A stretch of DNA of 64,000 nt from Astrothelium macrocarpum (Eukaryota; Ascomycota; Dothideomycetes; Trypetheliales; Trypetheliaceae). The position numbers and the translations under genes were made by a program. The notes beneath the pieces were generated by a model, which saw only the letters and a list, made by a program, of their open reading frames with translations, was not told where the DNA came from and made no database searches. Below, piece by piece: positions 1-11,722 of this stretch (position 1 is the first letter of the stretch; every line of letters starts with the position of its first letter). The stretch spans positions 1 through 64,000 of the forward strand of contig JAGEMR010000106.1 in NCBI GenBank assembly GCA_021030915.1, in the 5' to 3' direction.

Positions 1-900
1 CTGATATTCAATTAATTAATTATATAATAAATTAAATAATATCAATATTTTATTATATTTCATTTATTCATCATTTTCGATAAAATTTTATTATTCATTA
101 ATTCAATATTGATATTTATTATAAAATTCTGATTATTTCATTTAATTCAGAATTTAATTAATTTTTAATCAATTTTGATTCATAATTCGAATTTCAGTAA
201 ATTAATGAATAAATTAATTAATTATTTTCGTATTTTTGATATTTTTGATATTGATTTAATTTTAATTTTTATAATATCAATCCGGTTATTAGAAATTTTA
301 TCAAATTTTATATTATCAAAATTATTCCGAAAATGAGAATTCCAATATTAATCTAATAAATTCGCTATTTTATTCTCAAATATTATATATAATTTTTTAT
401 TTTTTAATTTAATTCATTATATCAAATTAAAATATAACGATTTTAATTATTTTTTAATTATTATTAATTCGATTGAATTAGTTATTTTTTTATTATTATA
501 AATCGATATCATATTAATATTATGAAATAAATTTGAAAATGAATATTCCATTAAAAAAATAGATAATAATTGATTAAAAAATGAATCCATATTAATTTAA
601 AATGATTTGAATTAGAAATCAATAAAAATAGATATTTATATTTCTATGGCCTATTCATTAGCCATTATAAATAAAATTTCTTCCATTATGATAACTGATT
701 CAATTCATCTCATAATTCTGATTTTGACCACCAGAGGAAATAATTCATATCAAAATGGAACTGATTTTTTATTCGAATTAATTGAATCAGATATAATAAA
801 ATAACGTTTTTAAATCATTTCGATCTCATCATTAAAAAAACAATTTCAAAATTACCGAATTAAAAAAATCAAATAAATAAATTAACGAATTACAAATAAA
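1..900. other. AT-rich gene-free block
   Basis: The sequence is almost entirely A and T, with TTAATTAA-like and poly-A/T runs, scattered CG only inside TTCGAA-like words, and no credible ORF. The composition switches sharply to ordinary base use at about 900-960, where a GC-rich stretch begins. In Pezizomycotina such blocks are usually repeats mutated by RIP. A mitochondrial insertion is possible, but I see no recognisable mitochondrial gene in it. No telomere repeat is visible. Confidence 0.7.
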
Positions 901-1218
901 AGGCAACCATCAAACTTTTTTATTTGGCTGATCCCAAATTCCCATACAAATTTGGTGGTGCGGAGGGTGCGGACGTGCGGGGCTGCCTGAGAGGACGCCC
1001 AACCTTCACGCGAGTGTATTCGGGGCGATGGAGCAGCTGGGAGCGCATGAGTCATGAGAATTTGCATCTACAATCTAAAGGTCACCGGTGAATTTTGCTT
1101 CTCCTCTTTCTACAGCTGTCCCTTTTTTCTGTAACTACTGTTTGAATTGTGTCTACTTCTATCCAGAACGAACCGAGACTTTCGTCACTCTGCTACTTGT
1201 CTACTAATCTGAGCTTCT

Positions 1219-2436
1219 TTAATAAATGCGTTTCGATAATATACCGCCGAACCTAGCCCTCATAAAGCCAAGATAAAATAGCGCACCAAATGCCGCACCT
1301 CCAAGGTGGGCAGCGTGTCCGACAATCGAATTTTCACTGTTCAGGTGATAGGAATCCCAAGCGATGTAGGCAGGCAGCAACAACCACATTGGGGTCGGCA
1401 AGAAACCGAGAAGCAACATTATTTGACGGGCTAAACTTTTTCAGTCTTGGGCTGTCTAGCTGTTGAGTGAGGAAATGCAGAGAAGAGCTTACGAGAAACG
1501 GCGGCGGCGGCAGTACCCATTCCCATGACAACGCCTGACGCACCCAAACTTGGACGATCATACTGGCCCTTTTTCCATTTTCGAGCAAGGTCTGCACCAC
1601 TTGCAGACAGCGCTGAGCCTATGGTAAGTGCGGTAATTATCGTAACGGATGTAGGAAGGACTGCTAAGGTTTGGCCGAAGGCGTATAAACTAAACATATT
1701 GGCTAAGAATCATCAGCTAGAGAAAAGCCCACATTAGGGCTACAGAGGGTAAGACGTGTTTGATACATTGGAAAGTAACTGGGTGGCATGAGGGAGCGTA
1801 CTCACCGAAAAAGTGGGTAGGATCTTTATGGGAGAAGGCGCTCGTGAGCAGTGTCCAATAACGTCCTTCCTGAATGTTCTTAGAAGAATTAGTAGCGTTC
1901 GCGAGCATCCAAACCGGCGTCAAATTCTTAAGGAATGTAGACATCCAGTTGGGCGTTAAGTCTTTGACAAAAGTTGGGATCCAATTTCGTGTCAGTTCCC
2001 TTTTCTTTGTGGGACTTAGAAAGGCATACTGCCACATTGAAAAGCCAGTAAGGTTGAGACCAATAAGGCCCCATAGCAGCCACTTGCTCCGCCTGTAATT
2101 CTTCCAAAGGTCCCAGTGCCTCCCACTGGAGTAGAGTCGAGACTGTGGGCTTATGAGTTGGGGCCGAAGATTTAGAGCAGCTCGTCCATTGTGTCGATGG
2201 CGAAGGATTGTGTCTACTGCAGTCATTTTTTTCTGCCCAAAGAGAAGAGAAGTTTTGCCCAAAGTCTGTCCGTGACGGAAACTGGCTGCTTCTCGAAGGG
2301 CATAATGGCAAAGCATTTCCCTTGCATGATAACGGTGATAAACATCGTGAAGAGGATCGGCGTGACGCGCGGGTCGGGGGACACCAATGGGGGGAGATGA
2401 CTCCACTTGTACAACCTTGCTTCCTGTGATCAGCAT
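1219..2436 (-). CDS. Mitochondrial rhomboid serine protease (Pcp1/Rbd1-like)
   Basis: Intramembrane serine protease, probably of the mitochondrial inner membrane, where the family processes cytochrome c peroxidase and the dynamin Mgm1. Exons are 2436-1806, 1702-1493 and 1430-1219 and give 350 residues from the first ATG. The first intron junction restores HFFANMFSLYAFG, the second exon carries the GASG catalytic serine motif, and the third has GHAAHLGG with the catalytic histidine. Several hydrophobic helices surround these. The start is uncertain: ATG at 2436, or the in-frame ATG at 2316, whose downstream Arg/Ser-rich stretch looks like a mitochondrial presequence. Odd feature: between helix 1 and the catalytic core lies a short tandem duplication (two NWxxTFxKxLTP units). 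The family assignment is secure; the exact N-terminus is not. Confidence 0.85.
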
Positions 2437-2725
2437 TGCCTAACATGTTTTCATCTTATTATTCTACAATCGTCTGACCTCTTTCACGGGCTTTGATTTA
2501 AAGCCACGACTCTAACGCACTGACTTTACAACAGAAGTCTTGACACTCGTTACCTTCACACAATTCGCAACGTCCGGCGCATTGAGCACTGGGATCTTTA
2601 TGCTTGCAGGACTTCCTTACCAGACCTGGTCGTCGGAGGTAGCTGTTTCTGCAAAGTCATGATATCTTTGAACACCGTCTTGAGCGCGGCAACTCATTAG
2701 TACTGGCTTTAACGCAAGAACAATC
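2437..2725. promoter_or_regulatory. Divergent intergenic region, rhomboid / amidase
   Basis: About 290 bp between the first ATG of the rhomboid gene (reading left) and the amidase ATG (reading right). It presumably contains both promoters. No specific element could be identified with confidence. Confidence 0.4.
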
Positions 2726-4731
2726 ATGACGTCGAATGAGCAGAATTCCATCGGAGAGCGATTTTACAACCATCCAATACCTCAACTGTTTGAACAACGT
2801 TACAATGCGCCAGTGGAACCCAAGAACCCAGTCTTGCGCGGCTTAGCCCTTTACTACAGCGCTTCACTGAACGCATTTCCAACCCTCTCGATTTGTCAAT
2901 TTCCTAACAGCTATCCCCAGTGTCTCATCGGTTGAAACCATATCTAAATACCTCTGGGCAAACGCTGGCTTCACTGTTCTCCGCCACCTTCCTGAACTCG
3001 ATCTCTTTCTACCTCGATACGACCCTACTGTGATTCCCATTATCACCGCACCATCATCCGTCACTTCTTCGCCTTCATCCCCAGACATTGCGTCACGCGC
3101 GCCGCAGCCCACCGCTTCCGGTCGTTTCCCATCTGTTGCCGATTACTATTCTGTCTATAGCTCTGGTGTATTGACACCAGTTGATGTAGTACAAGCATTA
3201 CTACCGTTTATTCGTCGCGACGTCCCTGAGCCTACAGAACATGCAACAGCTTTTGTTGAAGTACAAAGTGCTGCAGTGCGCGCCGCCGCAGAGGCATCCA
3301 CGAGAAGATGGGAGACGGGCAAGGCGATAGGTCTGTTGGACGGAGTACCAGTTGCAGTAAAGGATGAATTAGATGTTGAAGGTTATCAGAGAAAGATGGG
3401 TTCAAATGAATTGTTTGAGACCAAAGGAACGAGCTGGTGCGTTAAGACTCTGATGGAAGCTGGTGCTATTGTATTGGGCAAGGCAACCATGCATGAGCTT
3501 GGCCTAGGTGAGTAATTGTCCATAAGAAGTGATGAACAAGTTGTCAATTTTGAACACATTTGGTTTGGGCGACCTGACGAAGAAGTTATGAAGACACAAC
3601 CAACAATAACCCAAACTATGGTACGCCGTTGAATCCTTACAACAAGAAATATTACTGCGGTGGTTCGTCTGGAGGGAGTGCATATGCTGTTGGTGCTGGT
3701 TTGGTACCCCTTGCAATTGGTGCCGACGGTGGTGGAAGGTAAGCCAAGCCAAGGGCCCTCACAATAATGGAAGACCTCTCCATAGCTCACGAATCGCAAT
3801 TCACAAAAGCATTCGCATCCCTTCAAGCTTCTGTGGCTTGTACGGCCTCAAAACTACTCATGGTCGTGTCTCGCGCCTCCCAACTGCAAATGGCGCTAGT
3901 TCTACCGGTGTTGTCGGTCCTATGGCAGCCAATATGATCGATATCGAAGTGGGTTTTCGTATCATGTCCACTCCCGATCCCTCCCTCCCAAGTTCGACTC
4001 TTTTTCCTTTGCCTCGACTAGCTCCAACTTGTTCTACCGTTAAGTTGCTTGGAATCTACCAACCTTGGTTCGATCGGGCCGAACCTTCAGTACGCACCGC
4101 TTGCACGGCTGCTCTTGATTACCTTTGTACAAAGCTTGGTTACAAGACTGTGGATATCACAATTCCCCACCTTGCGGCAGGACAAACGGCACACGCACTT
4201 ACTATTCTCTCCGAGATTGCCACAAGTCATCCCTCAGTTGCAGGTCTCACACCCGCCAACAAAATTCTCATTAGTGTCGGTCGGCATACCTCAGCACGTG
4301 ATTTTCTGCTTGCTCAGCGTCTACGTGAACTCTTGATGCGCCATCTTGCTGCGCTTTTTCGACAGCATCCCGGTCTAGTAATTATTACACCAACAACTCC
4401 ACTTCCAGGATGGCATATTAGCGGCGACATGGCGGATTTGAAGTATGGAGTCAGCGATGCAAACAAGTCGATGCGGAACATGGAGTACGTTTGGCTGGCA
4501 AACTTGTGCGGCTGTCCCTGCCTTCAGGCACCTGTTGGCTACGTAGATGCTGTGGGAGCAGGAAAGGTGCCGGTTGGAATAATGGGAATGAGTGAGTGGG
4601 GAACCGATGAAGAACTGATTGGTTGGGGATATGACGCGGAAAGATGGCTGAATGAGGGACTACAAGGTGGAAGGCAGACACCTGAGACCTGGGTGGATGT
4701 TTTGGGAACAGCTAAGAAGACTTTGGACTGA
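2726..4731 (+). CDS. Amidase-signature family hydrolase, exon 1 junction unresolved
   Basis: Amidase (GatA/fatty-acid-amide-hydrolase superfamily) hydrolysing an amide bond; substrate unknown. The Ser-cisSer-Lys triad is visible: lysine in GVPVAVKDE, cis-serine in CGGSSGG, and nucleophile in GADGGGSIRIP once an intron is removed. Clear splice sites are 3507/3594 (donor GTGAGT) and 3738/3810 (donor GTAAGC). The exon ending at 3507 is open from about 2913. The first segment from ATG 2726 is family-like (GERFYN, PVLRGLALYY) but is in a different frame from the segment beginning near 2913, and no good GT donor lies between 2840 and 2890. A non-canonical intron, a one-base sequence error or a real frameshift could explain this. 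The rest of the gene is intact to the stop. It is distinct from the mitochondrial GatA housekeeping role, judging by the extended N-terminal region. Confidence 0.75.
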
Positions 4732-5732
4732 GTTTTCGTTGGAATACGACGAAAGTGTCTTCTAGCTAATGCTCATCTGCTTGCGCAGAGTCTTGACCTA
4801 ATGCAATGCCGGATATATCCTGATTGTTGTTTCTAATCTTGTCTGTCTCGTTAGAGATTCGGTAAATTTGAGATTAAGTCGTCAAGATCATTGATCATCT
4901 CTCTTCGACTGGACATTCTGAGGCTAGCACTTCGTAATGTTATGGAAACAAGTAAGTGACCTTTTCATTAGTACGAGGCCATGATACTTGCCAGGCAAAA
5001 AATGACGCATTTTGATATAAAAACGTAGAGGTTCAGCGCAAGCTTACTGATCGAGGCCCGAGCGACTAGCTGCATTTCGGTGGCGGTTTGATTGAAGATA
5101 GACTGGCACTAACGACACTGCTCGCTAGCAACATGCCCCTCAAGCCAAAGTTGATGCCGCGGAGATATGGGATACTGGAGAGGTTTATGGAAGTAAGCAA
5201 GTAGTAATCCGGACGCGACAATGCTACCGACTTGGTATGGGTTTTAGCTAATTGATTACACTCTGGCTTCGTCACAAATACGCCAGACTGGCTTCGGCTA
5301 CCAAATTATCCATGGCCACCTTGTCTAGCTTAAGACTATGATTGGATATTACTTGTCGTAGAACACGGGACATCGCGCCTTGATTATTCCATGTAGTAAA
5401 ACAAAAATCTGAGCCAGACCTACGCCTGCCCAACTAACACGCCCTACTATCAGATGCCTCTTTCGGAAACGAGAGTATTTCTAGAGTTGCTGACCAAGTC
5501 ACAGAACCATCTCCTTACCACGTACACAAGTCCTTGATCCCGTCTCTGCAAGGATTATTCAAGAGATCTAGACTCTAATTCAGCATGTACTTATCTCTTG
5601 CTACCCGCACATACTTTCTACCTCTTCTATAATAGATACCACCTCTTGAGTACTTCATCATCGCTGAGCAATACTTTGGATTTCGAGCACTTGGCTACTG
5701 CGAATAGAGAAAACGTAGCACTTTATTGCATT
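4732..5732. other. Intergenic, no gene seen
   Basis: About 1 kb between the amidase stop and the alpha/beta hydrolase ATG. Short frames exist on both strands, but none has a domain, a consistent splice pattern or a plausible start. It should include the 3' end of the amidase transcript and the promoter of the hydrolase. Confidence 0.5.
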
Positions 5733-6614
5733 ATGGAGACCTACCATACTGTGACCGTCTCAAATGGTGTCAACGTCTTCTACCGTGAAGCCGGCTCCCC
5801 CACTGATCCAGTCCTTCTCTTACTACATGGATTTCCCTCTTCGTCTTTTCAATATCGGAACCTGATTCCACTCCTCTCATCCTCGTACTATGTCATAGCT
5901 CCTGATATGCCCAGCTTTGGCTTTACTACATCCCCTTCTAACTTTACTTATACATTCGAGTCTCTCACTGATACTATATCGGCCTTCCTCCTCGCACTCA
6001 ATCTCACCAAGTTCGCCGTTTACATATTTGACTATGGCGCTCCTGTTGGTCTTCGTCTCGCCTTGCAACCAAGGTTTACCATTACTTCGGTGATTACCCA
6101 GAACGGGAACGCTTATGAGGTTGGATTCGGCGAGCCGTTTTGGGCCCCGATTATGGCTTATTGGCGCTCCGGCTCCAGTGCTGATCGAGACTACATTCGT
6201 GATAATGTCCTTACACTGGGTGCGTTCAAGTCACAGTACACGACAGGGGTACCTCCAGCGCATCTCGACCGCCTTGATCCTGTCACCTGGACGCTAGATT
6301 TCTTGCAGTCTCTACAGCGACCTGGTGGTGTAGATGCACAGCTAGATTTGCTCTACGACTATCGCACGAATGTAGAATTGTATCCCCAATTTCAGGCGTG
6401 GTTAAAGAAAACGCAGACGCCAACGCTGGCAGTGTGGGGTAAAAATGACCCTGCCTTTGTACCGGCAGGAGCGGAGGCCTTTCGAAAGGATGTAGAGGGG
6501 GCGGAAATTGTGCTCTTGGATACTGGCCATTTTGCGGTAGAGACAGATGGACGAAGAATTGCACACCTGGTCAAAGAGTTCTTGACAAGAGTACCTACAA
6601 TTCAGCGAGCTTAA
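5733..6614 (+). CDS. Alpha/beta hydrolase, haloalkane dehalogenase / epoxide hydrolase type
   Basis: Single exon, 293 residues. An upstream in-frame extension exists, but the ATG at 5733 starts METYHTVTV just where the family usually begins, and the preceding frame is not family-like. Family signatures in order: HGFPSSSFQYRNL (oxyanion loop, about residue 35), IAPDMPSFGFT, FDYGAPVG with aspartate rather than serine at the nucleophile elbow, an acid residue in WGKNDPAF, and the histidine in DTGHFAVE. An aspartate nucleophile is the hallmark of haloalkane dehalogenases and soluble epoxide hydrolases, as opposed to esterases. No signal peptide, so probably cytosolic. The substrate is unknown. 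It sits among other catabolic or detoxifying enzymes, which suggests xenobiotic or secondary-metabolite turnover, but this is inference. Confidence 0.85.
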   Translation: METYHTVTVSNGVNVFYREAGSPTDPVLLLLHGFPSSSFQYRNLIPLLSSSYYVIAPDMPSFGFTTSPSNFTYTFESLTDTISAFLLALNLTKFAVYIFDYGAPVGLRLALQPRFTITSVITQNGNAYEVGFGEPFWAPIMAYWRSGSSADRDYIRDNVLTLGAFKSQYTTGVPPAHLDRLDPVTWTLDFLQSLQRPGGVDAQLDLLYDYRTNVELYPQFQAWLKKTQTPTLAVWGKNDPAFVPAGAEAFRKDVEGAEIVLLDTGHFAVETDGRRIAHLVKEFLTRVPTIQRA

Positions 6615-9016
6615 CTTCACGGATTCAACACATTCAACCAACTTGAAAAGCTTTGTAAGTAAAAAGGTCGAAACGGCTAGGAGTTGGCAACATGAGAAGC
6701 CTGGAAGCCTGAGGATCAGCTGTTGTTTTTGACTCTCTTACGCTTTCCTAATCAGGCTAGTCAAGGGACTTCTGATTTGTTGTCGCATTCGTAGCTGGTC
6801 CGAAGGACATTATCATTACCATCGACATCGGCTCCGCCAGCTCGTTATTTTTCTTCTAATCTCTTCAGCAAGTGTCGAGAAGCCAGGAAGACGTAGCAAA
6901 GGCCGCGGGAAGGCAAACGGGAGAACTTTCAAAGTATCATACCGGAAATCTATTTAGCATTCTACGATATTTGCGACGTTCTCTACTCTTAGTGACGAAT
7001 GATTTGACAGATTGAACCCTACCTGCCAGCAGAGTTTTTTATTTCTAGACGAGTCTCATGCTCGCGGAGGCCAGACATCTCAGACTTGCGTCAAAATTCT
7101 AAGTAAATGAAATGCGGATTATGCGAATCTATTCAATTAAAAGGAGGCCTCCAGCGGCAAGCCGTTAGTGTTCTTCGGTAAAATTGGACGGATTGTCCCC
7201 CAACGCACTGTGCCCCACAAAAAGTTTGTCATCATAGACCAGCACAGATGCTCCACTGAACCGGCTTGACGAATGAACTCAGATCCAGAGCTTGGCCCAT
7301 CCGCTTAGGCCATTCCGCCAAGGCCATGCTCTTCCTTAAATCTCTTCCGTTACTAATCCGTGGAGTACCTATGCTTTAGTCAAATTACCTGATATCTGGC
7401 GTGAAAGCACTCGGGCCTTTGATTTGGTTGCTTGTCCGATGTGCATATGCTTCTTGGCTAACATCTGTATTTGCTCGGGTTATCCGTTCAGTGAAGTGGT
7501 ATTCGGCATTTACGCTACGTAGCCAGGCCAAGACCAAGCACTTGAACGAAGCACATCCTTCTCTGTGCTAGATTAGCGATGAGGGGATTGGCAAGAGGGG
7601 TGCCAAAGCCACTTAAAATATTGCGGTGCCTTGCGCTGCAATTCTACCGGTCAACTTGAGGTGAGCAAACTCTTCGTTGTGGGATTCATAATAGCTAGCA
7701 TGCGAGATTTTCGTCGACAAGAATAGTGGCAACTGAGGCAGTGTAACAGCGTTTGACACTGAAACTGTTGTACTTGGATGGTATCGGTATTCATCTTCGC
7801 AAACATGCCGTTTGATAGATGCACATAGTTCAAACCATAGTCTTGTCAAGCGACTACGATTGTCTCTTGTATCGAGTCATTCTAGCGCCCAAAATCGAAT
7901 CGGAGATGCTTTTGGGATCCTTCCGCGGCCGCACTAGTCTCCACTTTCCCAAGTACACAGAGAACCCGTAGATTGACAATTTCTTTTTTGACTGCAATAT
8001 TAGTCCAACGAGATTGAGGCAGCCAGCAGGTGAAAACCTCCAACTTTGCCTCATTCAAGGTTCTACAAACAACATCTTAGCCAGACTACAACACTAGCCA
8101 CATATGCTCAGTATTCCAGGTAAAGTATCACCGTACCTTCACATCTTGTACCATCTTAGGATTAAGTTTAATTGAGGTACCGCTGCATCGGAATCACACG
8201 TAGAACAGATGCGCCACCAATAGGGCCAGCAAAGTGTTAGTCATTTGGAATATTTCTAGTACAGCATCTTCCCACGTCCGTTGTCTGTGCAGTGCACGAA
8301 GCTAAATTACTTCTTAAAAAGCAATTACGCCAATTGAAATACTGTGATTCAGCCCTCGTTGATCAAAATTATCCTTCTGTGGAGATTTTACAAGCCTTTG
8401 ACTAAGAGATTGTTCACATTTTCAGCAACTTCGCGAAGGATGCCGTAATCGTCGGGTTCAGGACGTCAGCAGGTACAATAGGAATTGTCTCCCGTGACAG
8501 TGAGAATAATTCGCTACATGCGTTGCAGGAAAGCCTCGGCAAAAGTAATGGAGAAATCGTGGAAACTATTTCTCAGCGGATTTATTTGCGGTCTCTAATT
8601 GCTTCAGATAACCTGAGGTCATCCCTAGAAAGCTTCGACGAGTTAGACACGTTGCAGTCGCGGATGACATTTCTAATTGCAACCCCTGGTGGGAGGTTAC
8701 TGTTGACCATTAAATACATATCAACTCCAGCGCCATCAGCGGCGGTGGTGACGGCAACGCGTGTCTTCCACATGGCTTCACTCTTTATTACAGGCTCTCA
8801 CAATCCTTAGTTCTGAAATGACTTTCAGCTACTGGTTGCGTTGTACGGATTGAATCCAACTGCAGGCCCAAACGTATACGCTATACTCATTGATATCGTG
8901 TTGTATGATGACGTTTCTCAATAAAAATGATAATTGGAGTCTTCCAATGACACCTCGCCTGAATGAATCCTGCCTCAGGCGATCCCCGGCCAACAAATTT
9001 CTCCAATGTACTTCTT
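6615..9016. other. Long intergenic region without a supported gene
   Basis: 2.4 kb between the hydrolase and the 3' end of the rhodopsin-domain receptor gene. Frames of 60-95 codons occur (for example 7613-7849 on the minus strand, 8523-8810 on the plus strand), but several lack an ATG and none shows a domain or conserved-looking motif. No transposon termini or tRNA cloverleaf were recognised. It may hold non-coding transcripts or gene remains too decayed to read. Confidence 0.45.
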
Positions 9017-10214
9017 CTACTCATACCAGATTTGGACGTCCGTCGTCTTTGTAATATCGCTCTTATCCACACTGGTTAGAACATACTCCTGACTGTCGTT
9101 TTCACCCGGAAAACCCTTCTTTGCTTGGACGTGAATGGTGTTGGATTTGCTTGGCGGGACTTTTCTCTGTCCATGCCCAGTAGCCTCAACGTCGTAATAA
9201 GCACTTTCCATGTTCCCTTTGCTCCTGGTAAAAAAGGGACGAACAGTAGGAGCGCTTGCAGTTAGTATGACTATGTTGATCTCAACAATGATCCAAATCT
9301 CCAGCTTAGTGACATTATAGGTGAAGTCGCCAACAGCGGATAGATTGGCATTTTCAACCGTCTTGACAATAGATGCAGCAAAGGCGCTTTAATCTGATTA
9401 GTCAAGTCATTTGTAGAACATAAAGGCTCAAAAACTCACAAAAGGCTTAGACATAGGACAGCAGCCAATGCAATCTTTGTCCCGCGAGCCATGGAAAGAC
9501 CTCGGAGCATTATAGCGGGGAGCGCGCTAAGCCAGAGATCCGATATGCTATTAGATGCTATGCAGAATCAATCTTTTGCTCTCTAAATTTTGGTGGATCA
9601 AATTTTACCGCTTGAGAGATATGCCAAAACTGTCTGTAATGTAAGAGGTATACAAACTTCAGTGGAATCTACGTGAGGGTCCCAAAGAGCATTGGTGTGT
9701 GTACCACACTGTGTGAAAAGTTCGAGAATTATGGCAGCGTCCTGAAGAAATTGGATGGCGATGATGAGCCAGAGGGATAATCGAAACCATTTATCTCTTG
9801 GTCCTAGAATGTTGAGAAGGAAAAAAGCAAAAGATACACGTCCAAACATAGGAGCTGTGACGATCACCGGCTCGAGAAAAATCGTGTATTTTTGAGCATG
9901 GAATTGCTCCGAATAGGACAAGAGCACTTCATGTCTTCCAAGGCCCCAATGAACAGCATACGTAATGAGGACGCAACTTGCAAAGTTAAAAACCTAAAAC
10001 AGATAAGCACTCCAAATAGAAAGAGCTTAATAAAATTATAACGTACTACTGATAGAAGGACCATCCAGTCATGAACAGCAATACGTCGTTTGACAACACC
10101 CACTGCCACGAAAAACCGCATCGCCACTATTGGTGTCGAAACCGCAAAGCCGACCCACGCGAGTACGAGTAGCGTCGTGCCTATATTGATATCTGAAGGT
10201 TGAGTATTCGCCAT
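9017..10214 (-). CDS. Pth11-like rhodopsin-domain integral membrane protein (7-TM)
   Basis: Fungal rhodopsin-domain family (PF20684-type), the membrane core of Pth11-like GPCR candidates. Four exons: 10214-10047, 9993-9609, 9557-9440 and 9386-9017, giving 346 residues. Recognisable steps are an N-terminal helix followed by the R-x-F motif (AMRFFVAVGV), the VHDWMVLLSV segment, AVHWGLGRHE, an acidic/Cys-containing extracellular loop, NSISDLWLSALPAIM, KIALAAVLCLSLF, and the last helix KLEIWIIVEINIVILTASAPTVRP. A polar cytoplasmic tail of about 70 residues follows. There is no cysteine-rich CFEM domain at the N-terminus, so it belongs to the CFEM-less group. Introns are 51-53 nt with an exceptionally clean structure. 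The ligand is unknown. Divergent from the MFS transporter upstream. Confidence 0.85.
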
Positions 10215-11722
10215 TTCTTGAAGTGATCTACGAGGACCAGCCCCGCAGTGAGACGTCTGAGGGCGATGGAGATGAATGAATGTGGTAGCCAAGACTCAAA
10301 GTATCGACTGGGACATGAAGATGGTATAGTAACCTGGCGCAAATGAGGTTATGTACAGCGCCATTTTCAAAGGTCGGAGCGGAAACGTGATTCGACATGG
10401 GAGACCCTGTCGCTCAATATAATATGGAATCGTTCACTATCCGTAAATGTCAAGGAAAATGATTCAGAATCAAATCGTTAGCTAGCAACCGCTTAGTGGG
10501 GGCGGACAGATCACTCCGCCCATCGCGAGCTGCCCGCTAGGATCGCGGCCACCCAATGATTCATGTCGAAGCGGAGTTCGCTTCAGGACGGGTGAGGATC
10601 CACTGACATTTATGCAAGAGTCGTTCCTCGCCTTCGCGGTTGTGCAGCATTCATACCCCCAAGGTTCGGAGCATCTATCGCGTCGCCGTCCGATGTTCAG
10701 TGTCATTGGATGAAAGTGGCTGAATCTTTTTTCCGTGAATCTATCTGCTCTGGTCAAACTTTGTCCATCAGCGTAGATTTGTCCAAAGTCGTTGATGGAC
10801 ATCTCCAGTTTGAGCTTGATATCTTTGCATAAACACGTGGCAGATCGTCCGATGCAGAGATTTCCACCATCCATAATTTTTCTGGATGCCCCCTTCGCAC
10901 AATCCAGATCTTGTTTTGGATCTGGATTTATGTAAGACTTTGACTCCGTTGCAGTCTCTGTGCCCAAGCTTTCGGCTCGCTTGAAGATTGGAGTGCCACC
11001 ATCCGTTCATGAGTCTGGCCAACAATTCAAGGCATGAACGCGAGACATACAAAACATAGTGCAGTAACAAATTGGTCGGAAGAATCTCAAGATGGAGTCA
11101 TAGTGCTAAAAACGTTTTTTACTCAAATTTAATGATAAATTTTCCGAGAAAATGCAGAGACGTACGGGTCGAACGGAATAAGGTAGGTGAAGCGTTCCCC
11201 CAACGCAAGTCGGTAAACTCCGACGTTTCCTGGATATTCCGCAAATGTTTCATCTCCCTCACCATTTACGAACTGCCATCTTGGTCGCAACGAGAGGACA
11301 ACCTCTTGTGTACGCTCAGAGCGCTGGTGCACACATTCTCAATGTCCTAGTTCAGACGGCTACGAGACAAGTTGAGGTGGTCCTGTCATGCATGAACTAC
11401 TTTAGCATGTTCAGGTGCAAGGGTGATTTCGCCTCTCGGTAGTTGAGAATATCTCCAGTCAATCAGGTAGGCCCACTCACTTGAAATCCTCTCAAATATT
11501 AGCGCTCAACGCTAGGTATCGCGCTTCCGAGACTCCATATCTTTTTGAACCCTACTTTTGTTCTGTTGGGCCCTGGTGTAATTCTTTAACGTTTGCGCCT
11601 CTTGAGCCTCTTTCCGATTTTGGTAGAAATTCTATTCGGTTTATACTTTTGCAATGTCCCCTTCTAACAATGTTGATGGTCTATTCCATAGGTAAGGCAA
11701 CGCCCGTCAAATTGACCCTGCT
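10215..11722. other. Divergent intergenic region, receptor / MFS transporter
   Basis: 1.5 kb. A 161-codon frame on the minus strand (10482-10967) is open but begins with TTG rather than ATG, has no recognisable domain and no splice partners, so I do not call it. The region should contain both promoters. Nothing else could be supported. Confidence 0.45.

Noticed and set aside
10482..10967. 161-codon minus-strand ORF, Cys-rich
   Set aside because: Starts with TTG, cysteines show no zinc-finger or secreted pattern, and no intron joins it to other segments.
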